This document shows, piece after piece, positions 5,034 through 5,318 of a DNA stretch of 5,318 bases (position 1 is its first letter; every line of letters begins with the position of its first letter). Source of the DNA: Porticoccaceae bacterium. GTDB lineage: Bacteria; Pseudomonadota; Gammaproteobacteria; Pseudomonadales; Porticoccaceae. The stretch is from positions 1 to 5,318 of the forward strand of contig NZXB01000035.1 in NCBI GenBank assembly GCA_002701765.1, written 5' to 3'. The translations under genes and the position numbers were made by a program. The notes beneath the pieces were generated by a model. The model searched no databases. It was not told where the DNA came from and was given only the letters and a program-made list of their open reading frames with translations.

Positions 5034-5318
5034 TTACGCTCCCATATGTTTTGCTTTTGCTTGAACATATTGAGGATGCCAGTTGCCCATTGCCCAAGAT
5101 AATATCTCAGTTACTGGCGCCCCAAAAATTGACTGCGGTGGCTGTTGATTAAGCCAATCGAGTGCTGCCCACAAATTGGATGAAGCGTCGTCGATTTGTA
5201 CTGGTACAGCTTGATTTTGCTTGCTGAGCTTTTGTCCATGTTTATTTTTTACAAGGGGTATATGAGCATACTCAATATGTTGGTAACCGAGACAATTCTG
5301 AAGATACACTTGACGGGG
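5034..5318 (-). CDS. gluQ: Glutamyl-Q tRNA(Asp) synthetase, C-terminal part (partial)
   Basis: These are the last 94 residues of GluQ-RS, a truncated glutamyl-tRNA synthetase paralogue that attaches glutamate to the queuosine at the wobble position of tRNA-Asp. The frame runs off the window edge: PRQVYLQNCLGYQ continues upstream of the GTG at 5309, which is an internal Val, not a start. GQKLSKQ, about 30 residues in, is the KMSKS-equivalent ATP-binding motif of this family. The end, with AALDWLNQQPP and ILSWAMGNWHPQ, matches the usual short C-terminus without an anticodon-binding domain. Full-length family members have about 300 residues, so roughly two thirds lie outside. The gene is on the same strand as pcnB but 365 bases away, with a terminator-like hairpin between. 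Confidence 0.92.
   Translation of the reverse strand, partial: PRQVYLQNCLGYQHIEYAHIPLVKNKHGQKLSKQNQAVPVQIDDASSNLWAALDWLNQQPPQSIFGAPVTEILSWAMGNWHPQYVQAKAKHMGA

Noticed and set aside
4891..5097. A 68-residue minus-strand frame at the end of gluQ
   Set aside because: Its first third overlaps gluQ in another frame and the rest has no recognisable domain.
5307..5309. GTG start giving a 91-residue gene at the right edge
   Set aside because: The frame stays open to the window edge and the PRQ codons upstream match the GluQ family, so the gene is partial, not short.

Overview
The window looks like chromosomal housekeeping DNA from a gammaproteobacterium of fairly low GC (about 40% by eye). Three things point there. 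The Fur protein is of the Pseudomonas type: it reads AGLKVTLPRVKI near its start, has HHDHMVC with no second cysteine, and ends in DHNLVLYVK. BamE is a short lipoprotein encoded divergently from fur. The order gluQ, pcnB, folK, panB matches the dksA/gluQ-pcnB-folK-panB neighbourhood known from pseudomonads and relatives. I cannot name a genus.

Layout from left to right. Positions 1-281 hold no gene that I can support, but include a strong inverted repeat just downstream of bamE that fits its terminator. bamE (282-629, minus) and fur (702-1115, plus) are divergent and share a 72-base intergenic region. fur then faces the end of a minus-strand block across a 163-base gap. That block, in transcription order, is gluQ (only its C-terminal 94 residues are inside the window, 5318-5034), a 365-base non-coding gap with several hairpins, pcnB (4668-3346), folK (3337-2855), a deoxynucleoside kinase gene (2819-2142) and panB (2046-1279). 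The spacings inside pcnB-folK-kinase are 8 and 35 bases, so these three are probably one transcript. panB follows after 95 bases and may also have its own promoter.

Functions. PcnB adds poly(A) tails to RNA 3' ends. FolK makes the pterin diphosphate for folate. The kinase salvages deoxynucleosides. PanB uses 5,10-methylenetetrahydrofolate to make ketopantoate for pantothenate and coenzyme A, so FolK and PanB are linked through folate. GluQ modifies queuosine in tRNA-Asp. BamE serves outer-membrane protein assembly and Fur is the iron-responsive repressor.

No mobile element, CRISPR array, tRNA or rRNA was seen, and I found no clear sign of an undescribed system. The most interesting part is the gluQ-pcnB gap: consecutive hairpins on the minus-strand RNA, one with a terminator-like end, lie before a pcnB start that has no obvious ribosome binding site. 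Smaller points are panB without an adjacent panC, a kinase gene inside the folK-panB pair, and nested inverted repeats across the panB stop codon.
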